A stretch of DNA of 64,000 nt from Hyphomonadaceae bacterium UKL13-1 (GCA_001602435.1 CP012156.1:2797898-2861897), one strand, 5' to 3'. Positions 35,600 to 46,193 are shown, counted from the first letter of the stretch. The notes: generated by a model not told the origin, from the letters alone. Made by a program: numbers and translations.

Positions 35600-36514
35600 A
35601 TGACCAAAACTGCTTTCATCGTCTCTATGATGGCGCTTGCCGTAGCTGGCCAAGCCTCCGCAAATGGCATGGCTGCTTCTGGTGCACAACCAGCAGGTTC
35701 GGTTGACCCCTGCCTCCTTGGAAGCGCCGCCGACCAAACGGCTTGCGCGGGAATGATCCGGGTCGCCCCGGGAATGACGGTGCAGAGCCAATCCAGCACC
35801 TATTCTGCCTCCCAGAGTTCAGGCCCTACAGTCCTGTTTGATCCGAACCGTGGTTATCAAGCAGCCCGCACACCAGAGGCACAGCCGGCCCATACCCATG
35901 CACTCGCTGCCCCCAGCGCGCCAAGCCAGCAAACAGTGACCGTGACTTCCACCTATAATAGCAGCGCATCCCAAGCTTCTTCGAGCGATCAGGGCATGAT
36001 GTCCTCAAGCGCGAAGCCTGCAAATCAAATCATTTCCATGAACTGCGTTGCCCCGCAAGCAGGTGCCAATGTAGCCTGTCGCGGCTATTGGGTCCCTGCC
36101 CCCCAAGGACAGGCAGCCCAAGCCCCTCAGCCACCCATGATGGTTCAGCCGCAATTTCAGCCGCAGCCCCCACAAGTCGTGATTCTGCAGCCACCGACGG
36201 CACAATCTTCCATCATGCTGCCACCGCCCATGTTGCCGCCTCCTGTGACCCAAACCTTTGTGACCCAGACCATGATGCCACCGGTGCCTTGCTGCCAACA
36301 GCAAGAAGTGACCCTGATTCCGGCAAGTTTCTTTATGGGCGGCATGAGCTATGGCGTCGGCTTCCCAACGGAGACCTCCTATAGCTATGGCGGTGGCGGG
36401 TACGCCTTTGTTGGCGGCGGCACACGCTTCTCAGGCGTGCGCGACCGGGTCCATATGGATCCACCACCACGCAAGCCCCGCACCCCTCCACACAAGCCTT
36501 GCGGTTGCCACTAA
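35600..36514 (+). CDS. Secreted Pro/Gln-rich protein of unknown function
   Basis: I do not recognise this 304-residue protein. It has a clear Sec signal peptide (MTKTAFIVSMMALAVAGQAS, cleavage after ASA near residue 21). The middle (about 170-240) is rich in Pro, Gln and Met with repeated PPP and QPQ runs. A later stretch (about 255-285) is Gly- and Tyr-rich. Cysteines occur in DPCLLG, MNCVAP, ACRG, a CCQQQ pair and the terminal CGCH, which suggests disulfides or metal binding. AGGGGG lies five bases before the chosen ATG. It could be a periplasmic or surface structural protein. The gap before it (35412-35599) holds no other gene. Confidence 0.75.
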   Translation: MTKTAFIVSMMALAVAGQASANGMAASGAQPAGSVDPCLLGSAADQTACAGMIRVAPGMTVQSQSSTYSASQSSGPTVLFDPNRGYQAARTPEAQPAHTHALAAPSAPSQQTVTVTSTYNSSASQASSSDQGMMSSSAKPANQIISMNCVAPQAGANVACRGYWVPAPQGQAAQAPQPPMMVQPQFQPQPPQVVILQPPTAQSSIMLPPPMLPPPVTQTFVTQTMMPPVPCCQQQEVTLIPASFFMGGMSYGVGFPTETSYSYGGGGYAFVGGGTRFSGVRDRVHMDPPPRKPRTPPHKPCGCH

Positions 36515-36524
36515 CGCAGCCGAT

Positions 36525-37325
36525 TTAGTCGGCGCGGCGGAACTTCTGCACTTGTGACTTCATCAGTCGCAACGCGAGGCCGTCGGGCAAAAGCTTGCCA
36601 ATCGCGGCAATCGTCTTGTTGGTGGTGCCCGTCACCACCACAGGCTGATTGGCTTCCAGCGCATCATAACCAATTTGAGCAACCGTCTTTGCATCCTGCC
36701 ACAGCCATTTGGGCATGGTAGAGACTTGATCGCGCATGCCGTTCACATCGTGGAACTCAGAATAAGTAAAGCCAGGGCAAAGCGCGCTGACATGCACGCC
36801 ATTGTCGGTATTCTCCAGATTGAGGGCTTGGCTGAACTTAATCAGAAACGCCTTCGAGGCCCCATACAGGGTAGCCCCCGCTGCGGAAGGCAAATGCCCG
36901 GCTAGGGAGGCGACATTCATGATGCGGCCAAAGCGACGCTCTTGCATGCCCGGCAGCACACGGTAAGCGAGCTCGAGTGGGGCTTCGACCAAGACCTGCA
37001 TGAAAGCCGCATGATCTTCCCAGCTTGAAGCCAAGTAATTGCCCTGTAAGCCATAGCCTGCATTATTCACCAAGGCGTCCACCGGCCGACCAGCGGCCTC
37101 CAAAGCCGAAACAATCTGCTCGGGCGCCGCACGGTCGGCCAAGTCTGCGGCGATCGTAATACTTTCAGCACCCCATGTCTGCTTCAACTCTGCCGCGAAA
37201 GTCTCCAACCGGTCTGCGCGGCGGGCAGTTAGAGCAAGATCATAGCCGCGCTCAGCAAAAATGCGGGCAATCGCCTGACCAATCCCCGCAGAAGCACCAG
37301 TTACCAAACAAAGTCGTCGTGCCAT
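36525..37325 (-). CDS. Short-chain dehydrogenase/reductase
   Basis: A 266-residue classical SDR. It has the cofactor motif VTGASAGIGQA (8-18), NNAG (87-90), and the triad Ser140, Tyr154 and Lys158 (MNVAS...YGASK). The Arg following the first strand (TARRADRL) suggests a preference for NADP. The first ATG of the frame family is MARRLC, with AGGAG eight bases upstream. The C-terminal part (TNKTIAAIGKLLPDGLALRL) resembles the SDRs often annotated as DltE-like. The substrate is unknown. It converges with the secreted-protein gene, 10 bases apart. Confidence 0.88.
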   Translation of the reverse strand: MARRLCLVTGASAGIGQAIARIFAERGYDLALTARRADRLETFAAELKQTWGAESITIAADLADRAAPEQIVSALEAAGRPVDALVNNAGYGLQGNYLASSWEDHAAFMQVLVEAPLELAYRVLPGMQERRFGRIMNVASLAGHLPSAAGATLYGASKAFLIKFSQALNLENTDNGVHVSALCPGFTYSEFHDVNGMRDQVSTMPKWLWQDAKTVAQIGYDALEANQPVVVTGTTNKTIAAIGKLLPDGLALRLMKSQVQKFRRAD

Positions 37326-37595
37326 ATCTTGCTCTCCTGCCCCCAAAAGGGATTAGCTGTTCTGAGGGTGGATAGACGGCCCCTGCCGGCCCGTCTAGCT
37401 CAGAAATTGGTGACGCTTGACAAGTTCTGCGGCAAAGTCAGCGAGAAACGCGCAGTAACTGGCGAAATCCCGCAATCCCCACCGCCAATTGTGCTTGAGC
37501 ATTGAAGCCACCCGACAAAAGGCGTATTGGCGCCGCCTACAATCGCGTACTGGCAGCGGGTCGTTAGTCCGACTCACTGTGTTCGGGGAGCCAAG
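37326..37595. other. Intergenic region between the SDR gene and kup
   Basis: This 270-base divergent gap should contain promoters for both the SDR gene and kup. A 60-codon minus-strand frame at 37395-37577 has a protein-like tail (WGLRDFASYCAFLADFAAEL), but no ribosome binding site and no family that I know. I see no tRNA or clear repeat. Confidence 0.3.
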
Positions 37596-39560
37596 ATGGC
37601 ATCGCCTTCAAATATGTCAGCGGACCAAGAGGCCTCCAAGGGCTTTAGTGATCCAGCCAGCGGTGCCCAAGGTGGCGGCCATGGCCATGGTAGCCAATCC
37701 GCTAGCGGATTTTTCATGCTCGCCCTCGGCTCGGTCGGTGTCGTGTTTGGCGATATCGGGACCAGCCCATTCTACGCGATGCGCGAAGCGCTCGCACACG
37801 CCAAGGGCTCAGGTAATCTGGAAGTAGCCGTGCTGGGGGTGGTTTCCCTAGTTCTCTGGGCTCTGTTCCTAATTGTGACCTTAAAATATGTCGTGTTCCT
37901 GATGCGAGCCGACAATAAGGGCGAAGGCGGCACATTGGCACTTATGGCGCTGGCCCAGCGAGCGATGGGCCGGAAATCGCCTTGGGTCTTCTTTTGCGGT
38001 GTTATGGGCGCAGCTTTCTTCTATGGCGATGGCATTATCACGCCGGCCATTTCGGTTCTCGGTGCGATCGAAGGCCTGAAAATCGCGCCAAACGTGGGCG
38101 ATCTTTTCACGCCATATATTTTGCCAATTTCAGCAGTGATCTTGGTAGGCCTTTTTCTGGTCCAATCCAAGGGCACCCATAAAATCGCGGCCTTGTTTGG
38201 CCCGATAACGGCTTTATGGTTCCTGACACTAGCTGGCCTTGGTATCCATCATATCGCGGATGATCCGCGTGTCTGGCTAGCCTTTAACCCAATCTATGCC
38301 ATCCGCTTTTTGTTAGAGAATGGCCTCGTCGCTTTGGTTATTCTGGGCTCCATCTTCCTCGCTGTTACCGGTGCTGAAGCGCTCTATGCAGACATGGGCC
38401 ACTTTGGGAAAAACCCGATCCGCGCAGCTTGGTTTGTCCTGGTCTTCCCATCCTTGGCGCTGAATTATCTGGGTCAAGGGGCGTTCGTGCTGGCCAATCC
38501 GGCGGCAAAGGCCGATCCTTTCTGGATGATGGTGCCGGAAGCCGCGTTTTGGCCTGTGATGATCTTGGCGACAATGGCCGCCGTAATCGCCAGCCAAGCG
38601 GTGATAACCGGTGCTTTCTCGATGACTCAGCAAGCAGTGCAACTGGGCCTTCTACCGCGTATGCAGATCCGTCGTACCAGCGAAACCCAAGCGGGCCAAA
38701 TCTATGTACCCCAAGTCAATACCTTCTTGATGATTGGTGTCTTGGTGCTTCTGTTCTCGTTCAAATCCTCCGGCAACCTGACCTCCGCATATGGCATCGC
38801 CATCACTGGGGCCATGTTCATGGACACGCTGTTAGCTGTGCCCGTGGTGACTCGTCTGTGGAAATGGAATGGCTTCCAAGCCGCCCTCTTGCTGGTGCCG
38901 ATTGCGGCCCTGGATATCGTCTTTTTGGGTTCGCAGATTCTTAAAATCCCGCATGGCGCTTGGTTCCCACTGGTGCTGGGGGCTGCCATCGTCGTGATAA
39001 TGTGGAGTTGGCAAGAGGGTAGTCAAATCCTTTCAGAGAAGACAAGGCGCGATTCAATTCCGCTGCGCGACCTATTGAAGACCCTCATGGCTCACCCGCC
39101 ACATCGCGTCGCCGGGACGGCCATTTTCTTGACAAGCGACCCTGATCTCGCTCCGGTGGCGCTGATGCATAACCTTAAGCACAACAAGGTTCTGCATGAG
39201 AAAATTGCGATCCTAAGCGTCCGTACTGCCGAAACGCCTCGTGTGGCGGATGCCGACCGGATTGAGATTGAGGAGATCATCCCGGATGTCCGCATCGTCA
39301 TCGTCAATTATGGCTTCATGGAAAGCCCCAATATTCCTAAAGCACTCACCATGTGCCGGAAGCAGGGGCTAAAATTTGACATCATGTCGACGAGCTTCTT
39401 CTTGGGCCATCGCACCATCGTGGCGTCCAGCACGTCCGGCATGCCTCTGTGGCAGGATCATTTGTATATTTTCCTGTCCAAGAACGCGACCAATGCGACA
39501 GACTTCTTCCACATACCGTCTGGCCGTGTGGTAGAGTTGGGCACGCAGGTCGTGGTGTAA
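37596..39560 (+). CDS. kup: KUP system potassium uptake protein
   Basis: The 654-residue inner-membrane protein imports K+ with protons. After a 50-residue polar N-terminus comes the family signature GVVFGDIGTSPFYAMREA, then about twelve membrane helices up to residue 460 and a soluble C-terminal domain. GDGIITPAISVLGAIEGL and SKGTHKIAALFGPITALWF are strongly typical. The start is the ATG of MASPSNMSAD, with GGGAG six bases upstream. It stands alone between the divergent SDR gene and a small membrane protein gene. Confidence 0.95.
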   Translation: MASPSNMSADQEASKGFSDPASGAQGGGHGHGSQSASGFFMLALGSVGVVFGDIGTSPFYAMREALAHAKGSGNLEVAVLGVVSLVLWALFLIVTLKYVVFLMRADNKGEGGTLALMALAQRAMGRKSPWVFFCGVMGAAFFYGDGIITPAISVLGAIEGLKIAPNVGDLFTPYILPISAVILVGLFLVQSKGTHKIAALFGPITALWFLTLAGLGIHHIADDPRVWLAFNPIYAIRFLLENGLVALVILGSIFLAVTGAEALYADMGHFGKNPIRAAWFVLVFPSLALNYLGQGAFVLANPAAKADPFWMMVPEAAFWPVMILATMAAVIASQAVITGAFSMTQQAVQLGLLPRMQIRRTSETQAGQIYVPQVNTFLMIGVLVLLFSFKSSGNLTSAYGIAITGAMFMDTLLAVPVVTRLWKWNGFQAALLLVPIAALDIVFLGSQILKIPHGAWFPLVLGAAIVVIMWSWQEGSQILSEKTRRDSIPLRDLLKTLMAHPPHRVAGTAIFLTSDPDLAPVALMHNLKHNKVLHEKIAILSVRTAETPRVADADRIEIEEIIPDVRIVIVNYGFMESPNIPKALTMCRKQGLKFDIMSTSFFLGHRTIVASSTSGMPLWQDHLYIFLSKNATNATDFFHIPSGRVVELGTQVVV

Positions 39561-39619
39561 CGCAACGCCTGCTGTTAAGGGCCTATTCAAGGCGGCGATA
39601 TGGTGCTCTAGTCGGCGGC

Positions 39620-40009
39620 GTGAATCCGCTCGATTTTTCTCATTTTTTGCTGTGGACTGGGGATTTGTGCTTTGTTGCAGGTCTCATCCTTATGGCGTTG
39701 ATTTCAGCCTCTGCCGCAGCAAAAATTGACTCTGGTGCGCGTGTCCCCATGCAATTTGGACTCAATGGTCAGCCCACATGGTCCGCGCCTAGACGGTTTG
39801 CCCTATTGTTCGCGCCAGCCCTCGCAGCAGTCTTTGGATTGCTGTTGACCTTTCTAGCCCATCGGTTGCCAAATGGGGAATTGACCAAAGAGGCCGTCTC
39901 CTTAGGCACCTCTCGGGTGTTTATGGCCTTTACCTTTGTTCTGGCACATATGGTTCATCTGGCGTTTGCGCTCAAATGGATCAACAAAGACAAGCGGCGC
40001 GGAAAGTAA
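39620..40009 (+). CDS. Small membrane protein with DUF1648-like region
   Basis: The 129-residue product has three probable membrane helices (about 10-32, 60-80 and 100-120). Between the first two is RVPMQFGLNGQPTWSAPR, which resembles the DUF1648 motif (a loop of the form IPIHFxxxGxPxxW). The start is uncertain: I use the GTG that gives VNPLDFSHFLLW and includes the first helix; an ATG about 29 codons further in would remove it. Function is unknown. It lies 59 bases after kup, and argG follows after 111 bases. Confidence 0.55.
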   Translation: MNPLDFSHFLLWTGDLCFVAGLILMALISASAAAKIDSGARVPMQFGLNGQPTWSAPRRFALLFAPALAAVFGLLLTFLAHRLPNGELTKEAVSLGTSRVFMAFTFVLAHMVHLAFALKWINKDKRRGK

Positions 40010-40120
40010 TGCACCTTTGATTCAGACGAAGGGGATCAGATATTGCTCAGGCCGCTTGATCTCACGACGTGGATTGCCTAGCACGACACCCACGCTCTTC
40101 AGCCTTGGAACCCAAGCCCC

Positions 40121-41371
40121 ATGACCACCCAACGCAAAGTCAACAAAGTCGTTCTCGCTTATTCCGGTGGCCTCGACACCTCGATCATTCTGAAATGGTT
40201 GCAAGAGACCTATGGCTGCGAAGTGGTGACCTTTACGGCCGATCTAGGTCAGGGTGAGGAATTGGGCCCAGCCCGCGCCAAAGCTCTGGCCGCCGGGGTG
40301 AAACCTGAGAATATTTTCATCGACGACCTGCGTGACGAATTCGTCCGCGATTATGTGTTCCCGATGTTCCGCGCCAATGCGCTGTATGAGGGGGTCTATC
40401 TGTTAGGCACTTCAATTGCCCGTCCTTTGATCGCCAAGCGTCAGATCGAAATCGCCAACCTAGTGGGGGCTGATGCCGTCTGTCATGGCGCGACCGGCAA
40501 GGGCAATGACCAAGTGCGGTTTGAAGTGTCCTACTATGCCTTGAAGCCGGACGTGACCGTGATCGCACCGTGGCGGGAGTGGAGCTTCCAAGGCCGCCCG
40601 GACCTGATCGCTTACGCTAAGAAGCACGGGATTGAGATTGCGACCGGGAAAGAGCAAGATGCGCCCTTCTCCATCGACGCGAATTTGCTGCACACGTCCT
40701 CTGAAGGCCTCGTGCTGGAAGACCCTAATGAGCCAGTGCCCGATCTAGTATCCAAACGGTCCGACCGTCGCACCATCACGCCTGAAGAAGCGCCGGACAA
40801 AGCGACCTTGATTACGATTGGCTTTGAGCGCGGCGACCCAATCTCGATCAATGGCAAAGCCTATGGTCCCGCAGCACTCTTGAGCGAACTCAACCGCATT
40901 GGCGCCGAAAATGGCGTAGGCGGCTTGGATCTGGTGGAGAACCGCTTTGTCGGCATGAAGTCGCGCGGCTATTACGAGACCCCAGGCGGCACAATTTTGT
41001 GGCAAGCCCACCGTGCAATGGAGAGCATCACGCTCGACCGTGGGGCTATGCATCTCAAAGACGAATTGATGCCGCGTTATGCCACACTCATCTATAACGG
41101 CATGTGGTTCACGCCAGAACGCAAAATGCTGCAGGCAGCCATCGATGCCAGCCAAGAAGATGTCTCCGGCGAAGTCACTTTGAAGGTTTACAAGGGCGGC
41201 GTCTATGTCCAGGGCCGTTCCAGCCCGCTCTCGCTCTACAACAAAGAACTCATCAGCTTTGATGCGGCGGGCGGCTATAATCAGAAGGATGCGGAAGGCT
41301 TTATCAAGCTGAACGCGCTTCGCCTTCGGATTGCTGCTTGGCGCGACCAGCGCGCTGGCAAGAACGACTAA
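40121..41371 (+). CDS. argG: Argininosuccinate synthase
   Basis: The 416-residue enzyme joins citrulline and aspartate with ATP in arginine synthesis. It has the ATP-pyrophosphatase loop AYSGGLDTS (13-21), then TADLGQGEE and [13 protein letters not shown], which bind ATP, citrulline and aspartate. Later conserved stretches are [11 protein letters not shown] and [10 protein letters not shown]. Its length is typical of the type I enzymes of alphaproteobacteria. It converges with holA with two bases between the stops. Confidence 0.97.
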   Translation: MTTQRKVNKVVLAYSGGLDTSIILKWLQETYGCEVVTFTADLGQGEELGPARAKALAAGVKPENIFIDDLRDEFVRDYVFPMFRANALYEGVYLLGTSIARPLIAKRQIEIANLVGADAVCHGATGKGNDQVRFEVSYYALKPDVTVIAPWREWSFQGRPDLIAYAKKHGIEIATGKEQDAPFSIDANLLHTSSEGLVLEDPNEPVPDLVSKRSDRRTITPEEAPDKATLITIGFERGDPISINGKAYGPAALLSELNRIGAENGVGGLDLVENRFVGMKSRGYYETPGGTILWQAHRAMESITLDRGAMHLKDELMPRYATLIYNGMWFTPERKMLQAAIDASQEDVSGEVTLKVYKGGVYVQGRSSPLSLYNKELISFDAAGGYNQKDAEGFIKLNALRLRIAAWRDQRAGKND

Positions 41372-41373
41372 GT

Positions 41374-42414
41374 TTATCTCTTGGACATTCGCTCAGCGCG
41401 CCGTGCGATGCGGATGAGCAGTTGTTCGACCAAAGCGGTGTCAGGGGATCCTGCCCGCTTGACTTGGCCATCAGCCTCAAGCGTTGCAGTCAAAACATCT
41501 TCCAAAGCACTGCGGCTCCACAGACTGACTTGACGAGCAACCTCCGCTTGGCGTTTCCAGAATACACCCATTTTGGGATGCTTCAGGATGTCGGCCGCAT
41601 TGCCACCACCCTCAACGCCTGCGCGCACTTGCAGCAGCAAGCGAACACGGCGGCCTGTTCCGTTGAGAATCGCAACCGGATTAGCGCCACCACCAAACGC
41701 TTGCTCAAGGCGCTGGACCATTAAGGTTGGGTTGCCAGAGAAGGCGGCATCAATGGCTTCATCTAAACCTGCCTCACGCCCGCCCGAGCCAACCGCCTCA
41801 ACGCCAGCCAGATCGATAACGCCTTCAGGGCCTGCATATACAGCAAGCTTTTGTACTTCTGCTGCCACAGAGTCGGTATCTTGAGCGACAGCTTCTAGGA
41901 TGGCGGACAAAGCGTCAGGCTCTATACTAGCCCCGGCGGCCTTGGCCTCGGCCCGAGCAACGCCCAACAATTCATCTCGCGTGGCTTCATAGAGCTGCAG
42001 CGACCAAGCGTGACCAGAGTCTTCAAAGGCTTTGCGGGTTTTTGAGCTGCGGCCAATATCGCCAACATCTAAGATCAGTACGCCTTCGGGCTGAATGCCG
42101 CCTTTTTCCGCCCGCTCTAGCAAGCCCGCAAGCAACGAGGCGTCTTTTTCCCCGCCCACCCGCACATGGGCAATTGCCGCCCCGCCAAAGAGAGATGCAC
42201 TGCTGATAGCTTCTTCGACGCCACCAGGATTGGCCTTTAAGTCATCTTCGGAAAACCGCTTGAACTCTAAATCCGGATTATGACTTTGGTGACGGCTGGC
42301 GATCGCCTCAGCTAGCCGGCGTAATTGCCCAGAATCGGGGCCAGACAGGATCACAAAACGCGGCGAAAGGTCCTTTTGCGCAGCTTTCGTAGCCGCAAGA
42401 CCCGTCAGTTTCAT
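41374..42414 (-). CDS. holA: DNA polymerase III subunit delta
   Basis: The 346-residue product matches HolA, the clamp-loader subunit that opens the beta clamp. The N-terminal ATPase-like domain begins FVILSGPDSGQLRRLAEAI, and the C-terminal collar ends LVEQLLIRIARRAERMSK. Sequence is variable in this family, so context matters: the order leuS-lptE-holA is standard in proteobacteria. The ATG at 42414 overlaps the lptE stop (ATGA); the frame is open further upstream inside lptE, but those codons are not homologous. Confidence 0.9.
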   Translation of the reverse strand: MKLTGLAATKAAQKDLSPRFVILSGPDSGQLRRLAEAIASRHQSHNPDLEFKRFSEDDLKANPGGVEEAISSASLFGGAAIAHVRVGGEKDASLLAGLLERAEKGGIQPEGVLILDVGDIGRSSKTRKAFEDSGHAWSLQLYEATRDELLGVARAEAKAAGASIEPDALSAILEAVAQDTDSVAAEVQKLAVYAGPEGVIDLAGVEAVGSGGREAGLDEAIDAAFSGNPTLMVQRLEQAFGGGANPVAILNGTGRRVRLLLQVRAGVEGGGNAADILKHPKMGVFWKRQAEVARQVSLWSRSALEDVLTATLEADGQVKRAGSPDTALVEQLLIRIARRAERMSKR

Positions 42415-42905
42415 CGTGCTGCCCGAACTTGCCGCTGGAGGTCCAACCACAAACGCTCTGCGATTTGACCCGCGACACGCTCTTCTGCATCCGCCTGAAG
42501 CGCTACATCGCCATAGGCTTGATCGAGACTTTCATAAGCCACGTTCGTCGCGACACTGCCACGCACCGCAGGCAATGGCGGGGCCGCGGCCAATACGTAT
42601 GTCGCCGTTACGGTCAGTTCATTACGGGTAGAAATGCCATCGGTGCCCTGCGCAGCTGGCGTGAAGACACGCTCAAACTTCACAGTCAAAACACGGGGAC
42701 TGCCGGTGCCTTTTTCCAAGACGGCGCGGCGATCCAATTCTTGGCGCAGGTAATAACCTGTGCGGCCATCAATGGCCGCAACCGTCACCGGCCCAATGCC
42801 AGAGCCTTGTGTGCTATAGACGGGCTGGAAGCCACAGCCTGCCAAAGCGACAGTCAGCGCTACCATCCAAGCAGTTGTGCCAAACTTTGCCAAGGCATTG
42901 CCCAT
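42411..42905 (-). CDS. lptE: LPS assembly lipoprotein LptE
   Basis: The product of about 164 residues has a lipoprotein signal (TAWMVALTVALAGCGFQPVY) with the lipobox LAGC, then a mixed alpha/beta domain. It anchors in the outer membrane and plugs the LptD barrel that inserts LPS. The start is the ATG just past the leuS stop; a GTG four codons earlier (42917) would overlap leuS by 11 bases and is the alternative. The position between leuS and holA, with ATGA overlap to holA, supports the call. The protein is relevant to this window's many LPS-type sugar genes. Confidence 0.88.
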   Translation of the reverse strand: MGNALAKFGTTAWMVALTVALAGCGFQPVYSTQGSGIGPVTVAAIDGRTGYYLRQELDRRAVLEKGTGSPRVLTVKFERVFTPAAQGTDGISTRNELTVTATYVLAAAPPLPAVRGSVATNVAYESLDQAYGDVALQADAEERVAGQIAERLWLDLQRQVRAAR

Positions 42906-42906
42906 C

Positions 42907-45498
42907 CTATGCTTCACGGGTCACGATATTGATGATCCGGTCGGGAACCACAATCAGTTTAGCCACAGTTCGACCTGCAAGAAAATGTGCAGCTTCAGGC
43001 AACGCCAGAGCCAAGGCCTCCAACTCTTCCTTGGAGGTGCCCTTTGCGACATTTAATTCACCACGCTTCTTACCGTCGACTTGTACCGGCAACATAATGG
43101 TGGCTTCCGCTAACAGGCTTTGATCGGCTTCTGGCCAAGGTGCCGTTGAGACAAAGCCGTCACCCCCCATTCGCGTCCAAGCTTCCTCAGCCAGATGCGG
43201 CGTGAAGGGCTGGAGCACGCGGGCGAGAATGCCCAAGACTTCGACCCGCGCCGCCAACATGTCGGCACTCTCGTCGCTCTCTGCGCGACGCAGATGACCG
43301 ACCAATTCATGGAATTGGGCAATCGCACTGTTGAATCGATAGGAATCAATCGCCAAGCTAATGGCGGCAATCGCCTTGTGGCCGGCACGCCGCAGGTCAA
43401 GTGCGGCACCGCTGACGCCCGTAGCAACCTGGAGTGGGCCAGATGCCCCCTCTGGCAAGGCGTCAAAGGCTGCCCAGATTTTCTGAACAAAGCGCCAAGA
43501 ACCCTCAACACCAGACTCAGACCATTCAACGTCCCGCTCGGGCGGAGAGTCAGACAAGACAAACAGGCGCGCAACATCGGCACCATAGGTGTCAATAATG
43601 TCTTCCGGATCAACCGTGTTGCGCTTTGACTTCGACATCTTCTCAATCGGGCCGATTACCGCAGGTTTGCCGGTCGCAATCTCTATCGCCCTATTGCCGG
43701 TGATTTCGACCTGGTCTGGCGTCAACCATTGACCTTCTTGCGACTTATAAGTCGCGTGCGTCACCATGCCTTGGGTGAACAGGCGGCTGAAGGGTTCGGA
43801 AGTTGGCTGATGGCCGACCGCCTTCATGGCGCGGGCAAAGAAGCGCGAGTAGAGCAGGTGCAAAACGGCGTGCTCCACCCCGCCAATATAATGATCGACG
43901 GGCAACCAATGGGCGACTGCGTCTAAGTCAGTTGGCCAGTCCTCTGGCTGGCCGCAGAAGCGGGCCCAATACCAGGACGAGTCAACAAAAGTGTCGAGCG
44001 TATCTGTCTCGCGCAGGGCTGGAGACCCGCACTTAGGGCAATCCACATGCTTCCAGCTTGGGTGATGGTCGAGCGGGTTACCCGGTCTGTCGAAGGTTAC
44101 ATCGTCGGGCAAGGTGACCGGCAATTGGTCTTCCGGCACACCGACTGGGCCGCAAGTTTTGCAATGAATGATGGGAATCGGGCAGCCCCAATAGCGCTGA
44201 CGCGACACACCCCAGTCGCGCAGACGGAAGTTCACCGTGCGCTGACCTGCGCCCAAAGCTTCCATCTTGTCCATGGCGGCGGATTTGGCCTCGTCGCTAG
44301 ACATCCCATTCAAGAAATCTGAGTTAAACACGCTGCCTTGGCCCAAATGGGGACCATCCACCAATGTTACCGCGCCGGGTTCCGCGCCTTCGGGCAAGAT
44401 CACCGGCTTGATTGGCAAATTGTATTTTGTCGCGAATTCATAGTCGCGCTGGTCATGGGCTGGGCAGGCAAAGATCGCGCCAGTGCCATAGTCCATCAAC
44501 ACGAAGTTCGCGATCCAGACCGGCAAGCTCATGCTTGGATTGAAAGGGTGGATGACCCGCAAACCGGTATCGAACCCTCGTTTTTCTTGGGTTTCAATTG
44601 CCTCTTCTGATGTGCCAGCGCGGCGGCAGGATTCGCAAAACTCTGCCAATTCTGGATTGGTCGCTGCCAACGCCAGTGCAATCGGATGGTCGACAGAGAT
44701 TCCGGCAAAGGAAGCGCCAAACAAAGTGTCAGGTCGGGTTGTATAAACTTCTAATCCCTCACCCACTGGCGAGGGCGTGGCCGAATCAAATTGGAAACGG
44801 AAGCGCAGACCTTCGGACCTACCAATCCAATTGTTTTGCATAATGCGCACTTTTTCCGGCCATCCAGTCAAGCCTTCCAGTGCGGTGATCAATTCCTCGC
44901 CATAACGGGTAATCTGGAACATCCATTGTTCCAGATAGCGCTGCTCAACCAGCGCGCCAGAGCGCCAACCGCGACCATCCACGACCTGCTCATTGGCCAG
45001 AACTGTGTTCTCAACAGGGTCCCAATTCACCTTGCTCTTCTTCCGGTAGACAAGGCCAGCGTCGAGGAAGTCCAAGAACATTTTCTGTTGATGGCGGTAA
45101 TAAGAAGGTTCGCAGGTCGCGAACTCGCGCGACCAATCAATGGCAAAGCCCAATTGCTGCAGCTGGGCGCGCATCGCATCGATGTTTTGGCGTGTCCAAG
45201 TGCCTGGATGGGCTCCGCGTTCACGCGCAGCATTCTCAGCAGGCAAACCGAACGCGTCCCAGCCCATAGGATGCAATACTTGATCGCCAGCTGCACGACG
45301 ACGACGCGCAATCACGTCACCCATAGCATAATTACGTACGTGCCCAATGTGAATGCGCCCAGATGGATAGGGGAACATTTCCAAGACATAGCATTTGGCG
45401 CGCGAGGGATCGGGCGGGCCAGCCTCGAACAATTTGGCGGCGTCCCACCGCGCGCGTTGGCGCGGTTCGGTTTCGCGATGATTGTAGCGTGCAGCCAT
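42907..45498 (-). CDS. leuS: Leucine-tRNA ligase
   Basis: An 863-residue class I aminoacyl-tRNA synthetase. The HIGH motif is at 50-53 in [15 protein letters not shown], and KMSKS is at 620-624. The editing domain lies at about 220-410, and a zinc-type insert is seen at [14 protein letters not shown] lies six bases before the ATG. Downstream are lptE and holA with overlaps. Upstream on the same strand is the DUF3576 lipoprotein, 182 bases away. Confidence 0.97.
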   Translation of the reverse strand: MAARYNHRETEPRQRARWDAAKLFEAGPPDPSRAKCYVLEMFPYPSGRIHIGHVRNYAMGDVIARRRRAAGDQVLHPMGWDAFGLPAENAARERGAHPGTWTRQNIDAMRAQLQQLGFAIDWSREFATCEPSYYRHQQKMFLDFLDAGLVYRKKSKVNWDPVENTVLANEQVVDGRGWRSGALVEQRYLEQWMFQITRYGEELITALEGLTGWPEKVRIMQNNWIGRSEGLRFRFQFDSATPSPVGEGLEVYTTRPDTLFGASFAGISVDHPIALALAATNPELAEFCESCRRAGTSEEAIETQEKRGFDTGLRVIHPFNPSMSLPVWIANFVLMDYGTGAIFACPAHDQRDYEFATKYNLPIKPVILPEGAEPGAVTLVDGPHLGQGSVFNSDFLNGMSSDEAKSAAMDKMEALGAGQRTVNFRLRDWGVSRQRYWGCPIPIIHCKTCGPVGVPEDQLPVTLPDDVTFDRPGNPLDHHPSWKHVDCPKCGSPALRETDTLDTFVDSSWYWARFCGQPEDWPTDLDAVAHWLPVDHYIGGVEHAVLHLLYSRFFARAMKAVGHQPTSEPFSRLFTQGMVTHATYKSQEGQWLTPDQVEITGNRAIEIATGKPAVIGPIEKMSKSKRNTVDPEDIIDTYGADVARLFVLSDSPPERDVEWSESGVEGSWRFVQKIWAAFDALPEGASGPLQVATGVSGAALDLRRAGHKAIAAISLAIDSYRFNSAIAQFHELVGHLRRAESDESADMLAARVEVLGILARVLQPFTPHLAEEAWTRMGGDGFVSTAPWPEADQSLLAEATIMLPVQVDGKKRGELNVAKGTSKEELEALALALPEAAHFLAGRTVAKLIVVPDRIINIVTREA

Positions 45499-45624
45499 GA
45501 AAGACCCTTATTGACTCTGACCAAAAAGAATAGGTGGACGGCCTTGTGCCGAACAGCCAAATTAGCCTTATGCCTTTGCCCTAAAAGCAGGCGTGCTGCC
45601 AAGAAGACACAGGCAGTTATGCCC

Positions 45625-45639
45625 GCTCTGATGCAGAGC
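45625..45639. repeat. Small hairpin between the DUF3576 gene and leuS
   Basis: GCTCTG and CAGAGC flank a three-base ATG loop, giving a 6-base-pair stem. It lies about 42 bases past the stop of the DUF3576 gene and 127 bases before leuS. No T-run is present. It may attenuate or end transcription between the two genes, or play no part. Confidence 0.25.
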
Positions 45640-45680
45640 TAGGCCACGTTCAGTCGCTTCAGCAAATGTAATTGGCCGGC

Positions 45681-46193
45681 TTAGCGCGTTTCGAGTTGGG
45701 CAATCCGCAGTTGGCGCGCACGAGTCAAAATTGCGTTCTCGATCTGGATCGCTGTGTCAGGGTCAACGGTGGCGTCAACCCAAGCGCCAGTTACATCTTT
45801 TGCCTGACGGAAAACCTGCACCGAAAGGCCATCTGCACGCAGACGCGTATCGAGAATATAGACTTGCACCTTAAAGCGCTCGTCCGGCTTTTCAGCGACA
45901 GAGTGCCAATCGGTCACATAAGTACCGCCGAAGGGATCCGAATCCAGCAGCGGCATGAAGTTCAGTGTATCGAGCGTTGCCCGCCACAAGAAGGCATTCA
46001 CACCAATGCCTGCTTCACCAGTGCCCTTGGCGGAGCGGCCCGAAAACAGGCCCGTACGTGCCTTTTTGGCCTGTGGTGCAGCAGCGGCAGCAGCGGCTTG
46101 ATCAGTCGAAGTCGTCTTGGCGCGGGTGGCGCAGCCACCCAAACCGGTTGCGACCATGAGTGCGACGATGAGTGTAGGCGCGACAACGCGCAT
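45681..46193 (-). CDS. DUF3576 lipoprotein
   Basis: The product of about 170 residues starts with a lipoprotein signal (VALMVATGLGGCATRAK) with Cys at the lipobox. The mature part has NAFLWRATLDTLNFMPLLDS, the hallmark of DUF3576, followed by GGTYVTDWHS and a C-terminal alpha/beta region. The family is common in alphaproteobacteria, often just before leuS, and its function is unknown; an envelope role is expected from its lipid anchor. I use the ATG at 46193, which has GGAG seven bases upstream; an ATG two codons earlier is also open. Confidence 0.82.
   Translation of the reverse strand: MRVVAPTLIVALMVATGLGGCATRAKTTSTDQAAAAAAAPQAKKARTGLFSGRSAKGTGEAGIGVNAFLWRATLDTLNFMPLLDSDPFGGTYVTDWHSVAEKPDERFKVQVYILDTRLRADGLSVQVFRQAKDVTGAWVDATVDPDTAIQIENAILTRARQLRIAQLETR

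Noticed and set aside
37395..37577. 60-codon minus-strand frame before kup
   Set aside because: Protein-like in parts, but it begins at a GTG without ribosome binding site and matches no family that I know; mentioned only within the gap entry.
45499..45680. Search for a tRNA in the DUF3576-leuS gap
   Set aside because: The GCTCTG/CAGAGC hairpin does not extend to a cloverleaf, and no T-loop sequence of the GGTTCGAATCC kind is present.
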